Positions 61,488 through 64,000 of a stretch of 64,000 nt of DNA are shown here, one piece after another. Position 1 is the first letter of the stretch. The number at the start of each line of letters is the position of its first letter. Origin of the DNA: Marinifilum sp. D737 (lineage in GTDB: Bacteria > Bacteroidota > Bacteroidia > Bacteroidales > Marinifilaceae); contig NZ_JANQCD010000025.1 of assembly GCF_026672275.1 (NCBI RefSeq), positions 1 through 64,000 of the forward strand, read 5' to 3'. Position numbers and translations under genes: made by a program. The notes beneath the pieces are model-generated. The model was not told the DNA's origin. It saw nothing but the letters and a program-made list of their open reading frames with translations, and ran no database searches.

Positions 61488-62336
61488 CTATTTTGCTTCT
61501 TTAATTCCTTCTCTTCTTCTAATGGCCTTTAGTGATAATTGCACCAACTTGGCAATCACAAACAGCATTACAAAAGAGAATATAATGGTTGCTCCCGAAG
61601 GTGCATTAATTTCATACGACACCAGCAAACCAATGAAAGAACCTAATAAACCAAAACCAATTGAACCAAAAATCATTCTTTTAAAATCCTTGGTAAACAT
61701 GTTGGCAATGGTTTGTGGTATGGTTAAAAACGAAATCACGAGTATGATTCCCACCACACGAATGTTCAACACAATTGCCAAAGCAACTAGCGCAATCATC
61801 AGGTAACTGATAAACTGAACGGGAATACGCTGTGTTTTAGCAAATTCTTCATCAAAGGCTACATACAATATTGGTTTCAAAAACATTGCAAAAACAAGAA
61901 TGGTTAAAATGCTTAAGCCTAACAGAAGAAACAAATCTAAACTACTAACAGTAAGTATATTCCCAAACAAAAAGCTCATTAAATTGGGTGCATATCCAGG
62001 AGTCATGTAAATAAAAATAATACCCAATGCCATTCCCAATGCCCACAATATCCCTATAACAGAGTCTTGTCTTACATCTGTTTTTTTCGATAACCATTCA
62101 ATCCCAAAAGCAGATAGAACACCAAATAATGCAGCTCCCAAAATTGGGTTCAATCCCATATACCAGGCAATTCCTATGCCTCCAAAAGACGCGTGGGTAA
62201 TTCCACCACTAATAAATACAATGCGACGTGCAACGATGTATGAGCCAATAATTCCGCAAGTAATGCTAGCCATTATTGCAGCAAATACTGCATTGTTAAA
62301 AAATTGATATTGAAACAATTCAAATATAGAGTTCAT
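61488..62336 (-). CDS. znuB: Zinc ABC transporter permease (ZnuB)
   Basis: This 282-residue ABC-3 family permease has about eight helices. GIIGSYIVARRIVFISGGIT and HASFGGIGIAWYMGLNP near the start, LWALGMALGIIFIYMTPGYA and the C-terminal MLFVIAKLVQLSLKAIRRR are typical. With ZnuA and ZnuC it imports zinc (manganese is possible). It starts four bases after the znuC stop. Confidence 0.93.
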   Translation of the reverse strand: MNSIFELFQYQFFNNAVFAAIMASITCGIIGSYIVARRIVFISGGITHASFGGIGIAWYMGLNPILGAALFGVLSAFGIEWLSKKTDVRQDSVIGILWALGMALGIIFIYMTPGYAPNLMSFLFGNILTVSSLDLFLLLGLSILTILVFAMFLKPILYVAFDEEFAKTQRIPVQFISYLMIALVALAIVLNIRVVGIILVISFLTIPQTIANMFTKDFKRMIFGSIGFGLLGSFIGLLVSYEINAPSGATIIFSFVMLFVIAKLVQLSLKAIRRREGIKEAK

Positions 62337-62340
62337 ATTA

Positions 62341-63069
62341 CTAATGATGCTTTAGTACGCGATGTGGAACTTCTCCGTGAGTGATTAAATCGATAGGACA
62401 ATTGTATGCTTTTAACTGCTCTTGCGATATGATATTGGAATCGTGGTAACACAATGTTTGATTTACACAAGCAATGGTTTTTACGTGCGAACAAATGGTT
62501 CCAACATCGTGAGATACAATTACTATTGCAATGTGATCATTCAATTGATCCAAAATATCATACAATTCTCCTTCAAAATTACTGTCGACATAAGTATCTG
62601 GTTCATCTAAAATCAAGAGTTGTGGATCAGAAATAATTGCTCTGCATAAAAATACTCTTTGCAACTGTCCTCCCGAAAGCTCGCCAATGTTCTTATTTTT
62701 CAAATGAAGAATGCCCATTTGATTCATCAATTCATTCGCACGTGTTCGATTCTCCGGACTATATCTTCCAAATAATTTCTTCACGCCCATCAAACCAGAT
62801 AAAACCACATCCTGAACAGAAATCGGAAATTTTTTATCAATTTGATTGATTTGGGGCAAATAGCCAATCGAGCTTCCATTCACGTGGATTTCTCCACTTA
62901 TCGGTTTCAAAATACCGAGAATCACTTTCAATAAGGTCGTTTTGCCACCACCATTTGGCCCAATGATTCCAACAAAATCATTTTGATTCACTACCAGGTC
63001 GACATCTTTCAATACCAACTTGTCATCGTAGGCTGCGTTTATGGATTTCAGCTCCAGAAGTTTGTTCAT
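62341..63069 (-). CDS. znuC: Zinc ABC transporter ATP-binding protein (ZnuC)
   Basis: A 242-residue ATPase with Walker A GIIGPNGGGKTTLLKVILG, the Q-loop IGYLPQINQID, signature LSGGQLQRVFLCRAI and Walker B LLILDEPDTYVD, then the H-loop VIVSHDVG. The RY/KK stretch VSVQDVVLSGL-like region is typical of metal importers. It lies between znuA (14-base gap) and znuB, so one operon is certain enough. Confidence 0.94.
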   Translation of the reverse strand: MNKLLELKSINAAYDDKLVLKDVDLVVNQNDFVGIIGPNGGGKTTLLKVILGILKPISGEIHVNGSSIGYLPQINQIDKKFPISVQDVVLSGLMGVKKLFGRYSPENRTRANELMNQMGILHLKNKNIGELSGGQLQRVFLCRAIISDPQLLILDEPDTYVDSNFEGELYDILDQLNDHIAIVIVSHDVGTICSHVKTIACVNQTLCYHDSNIISQEQLKAYNCPIDLITHGEVPHRVLKHH

Positions 63070-63083
63070 CTTAGTTTTTGAGT

Positions 63084-63956
63084 TTAAGCCTCGCCTTTTA
63101 AGTGATTGATAATGCTTTTCATTTCAGCCATCCAATCTTCATTCAAAGGATCAATTTGAATTACCTCGGCCTTAATCTCCTTTGCAATAGCCTCAGCATT
63201 TTCTTTATTAAATTGCTTTTGAATGAAAACAACCTTAATATCATGTTTTTCAGCCTCACCAATTAAATGCTGCATATGAGCTGGTGATGGTTCCTTACCA
63301 TGTAATTCAATTGGAATCTGGTTCAAGCCATAATCACGCGCCAAGTAAGTCAATGCCGGGTGGAAAATCATAAATGATTTGTGCTCTGCTTCTGCAAAAA
63401 CTTCTGCTGACTTTTGATCCAACATTTCCAGCTCGGCTAAAAAAGCATCTAAATTTTTCTTGTAGGTTTCCTTTTTCTCAGGAGCCAATTCTACCAAGCC
63501 ATTGTATAGGTTATTGGCAATTTGAATAACGGCTTTTGGAGAAGACCAGGTATGCGGATCAATACCTCCTTCATGAAAATGGTCGCCATGCTGAACTTCT
63601 GGTCCACGCACCAACTCAATTCCTTTCGAAAGGTTATATACTTTAATATCTCCTGCTGCTTCAATCATGTTATTCATCCAAGTATTTTCGAAAGGGATAT
63701 GACCAATTTTAAAGTAGGCAACCGACTTTGCAACCTGTTCCATTTGCATTGGAGTTGGTTCATAAGTTGCCGGACTGCCTCCAGGAGGAATCAAAATATT
63801 TATCTGAAAGTCATTTCCAGCAATTCGTTCTACAAAATATTTTTGAGGTAGAATACTTACCGAAATCTGGTTCTCTACTTTTTTAGCTTGCTTTGGTTGA
63901 CAAGAATATATTCCGAACATTAATACGGAAATAAGAAGAATATTAACAAATCTCAT
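63084..63956 (-). CDS. znuA: Zinc ABC transporter substrate-binding lipoprotein (ZnuA)
   Basis: A 290-residue cluster A-I binding protein. Its lipobox is GIYSC (~residues 15-19). Zinc ligands are predicted in YFKIGHIPFENTW, GIDPHTWSSPK and MIFHPALTYLARDYG, and the acidic D of VIQIDPLNED. A short histidine-rich loop (HGDHFHEGG) is present, as in zinc-selective members. It is the first gene of the leftward znuABC operon. Its promoter lies in the last 44 bases or beyond the window. Confidence 0.93.
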   Translation of the reverse strand: MRFVNILLISVLMFGIYSCQPKQAKKVENQISVSILPQKYFVERIAGNDFQINILIPPGGSPATYEPTPMQMEQVAKSVAYFKIGHIPFENTWMNNMIEAAGDIKVYNLSKGIELVRGPEVQHGDHFHEGGIDPHTWSSPKAVIQIANNLYNGLVELAPEKKETYKKNLDAFLAELEMLDQKSAEVFAEAEHKSFMIFHPALTYLARDYGLNQIPIELHGKEPSPAHMQHLIGEAEKHDIKVVFIQKQFNKENAEAIAKEIKAEVIQIDPLNEDWMAEMKSIINHLKGEA

Positions 63957-64000
63957 TTGCTTATTGATTTATTTTATTTAGATCTGATTTAAATAACAAA

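Overview
The window looks like chromosome of a low-GC, Gram-negative Bacteroidota, probably a marine Bacteroidales/Marinilabiliales-type anaerobe or facultative anaerobe. I base this on protein families and style, not on a search. Support includes TAnnTTTG-type promoters, an IgGFc_binding surface protein, a DUF4251 protein, SusC-style carboxypeptidase-regulatory modules, a TGS-uridine kinase fusion, LytTR/His_kinase signalling, S9/M28 lipoprotein peptidases, and Bacteroidota-type DoxX, floA and NfeD genes. I see no phage, transposase, plasmid or CRISPR genes. It reads as core chromosome with a few accessory patches.

Region by region. 1-2.6 kb: N-terminal part of a very large secreted IgGFc_binding-type protein that runs off the left edge. 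2.9-5 kb: Xaa-Pro aminopeptidase and an Lrp/AsnC regulator. 5.2-9.5 kb: a cobamide patch (cobyric acid synthase, a P-loop NTPase, and convergent cbiZ) followed by a tRNA-dihydrouridine synthase and a TetR-like regulator. 10-16.8 kb: TlpA-like thioredoxin, DUF4251 protein, DoxX and another membrane protein, an M28 lipoprotein peptidase, and a large PAS/HisKA/receiver hybrid kinase with a perfect 20-bp palindrome at its promoter. 16.8-18.6 kb: L-serine ammonia-lyase and a tRNA cluster (three tandem tRNA-Pro(UGG) and one tRNA-Ser(GCU)) with a near-perfect promoter. 18.7-22.7 kb: a four-gene operon (TPR/PD40/SPOR protein, clpS, NfeD, floA). 23-27 kb: bcp, recA and an S9 dipeptidyl-peptidase. 27.2-31 kb: two unknown proteins, an EamA exporter and a Na+/H+ antiporter. 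31.6-37.8 kb: a TerB-like/ABCG fusion transporter, an unknown lipoprotein, and a LytTR two-component pair. 38-41.5 kb: cysteine hydrolase, miaA, two Yip1-like proteins and smpB. 41.5-41.8 kb: a gene-free stretch with four exact copies of one 9-mer. 41.8-47.5 kb: TGS-uridine kinase, uvrA and a lytic transglycosylase. 47.8-52.3 kb: lipoprotein, two PLP enzymes and an EamA exporter. 52.3-56.9 kb: ECF sigma factor, putative anti-sigma protein, a divergent von Willebrand A protein, and a degenerate single-domain DEAD-box protein. 57-64 kb: dps, a secreted unknown, a secreted C1 (bleomycin hydrolase-like) peptidase, lpdA and the znuBCA zinc transporter.

Working together: CobQ and CbiZ point to cobamide salvage or remodelling. 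FloA/NfeD form a membrane-microdomain pair. ZnuABC is a complete zinc importer. The sigma/anti-sigma/VWA block is the most unusual part: both the putative anti-sigma protein and the divergently encoded VWA protein carry pieces that look like the N-terminus of a SusC-type receptor (carboxypeptidase-like domain, an EVVVxxYG-like stretch and a VRIRG/IRIRG plug-like fragment), without any receptor barrel. Many genes end in strong intrinsic terminators, several convergent genes abut or overlap at their 3' ends, and three related REP-like palindromes lie between 24.8 and 31.6 kb. All functional calls come from reading motifs by eye.
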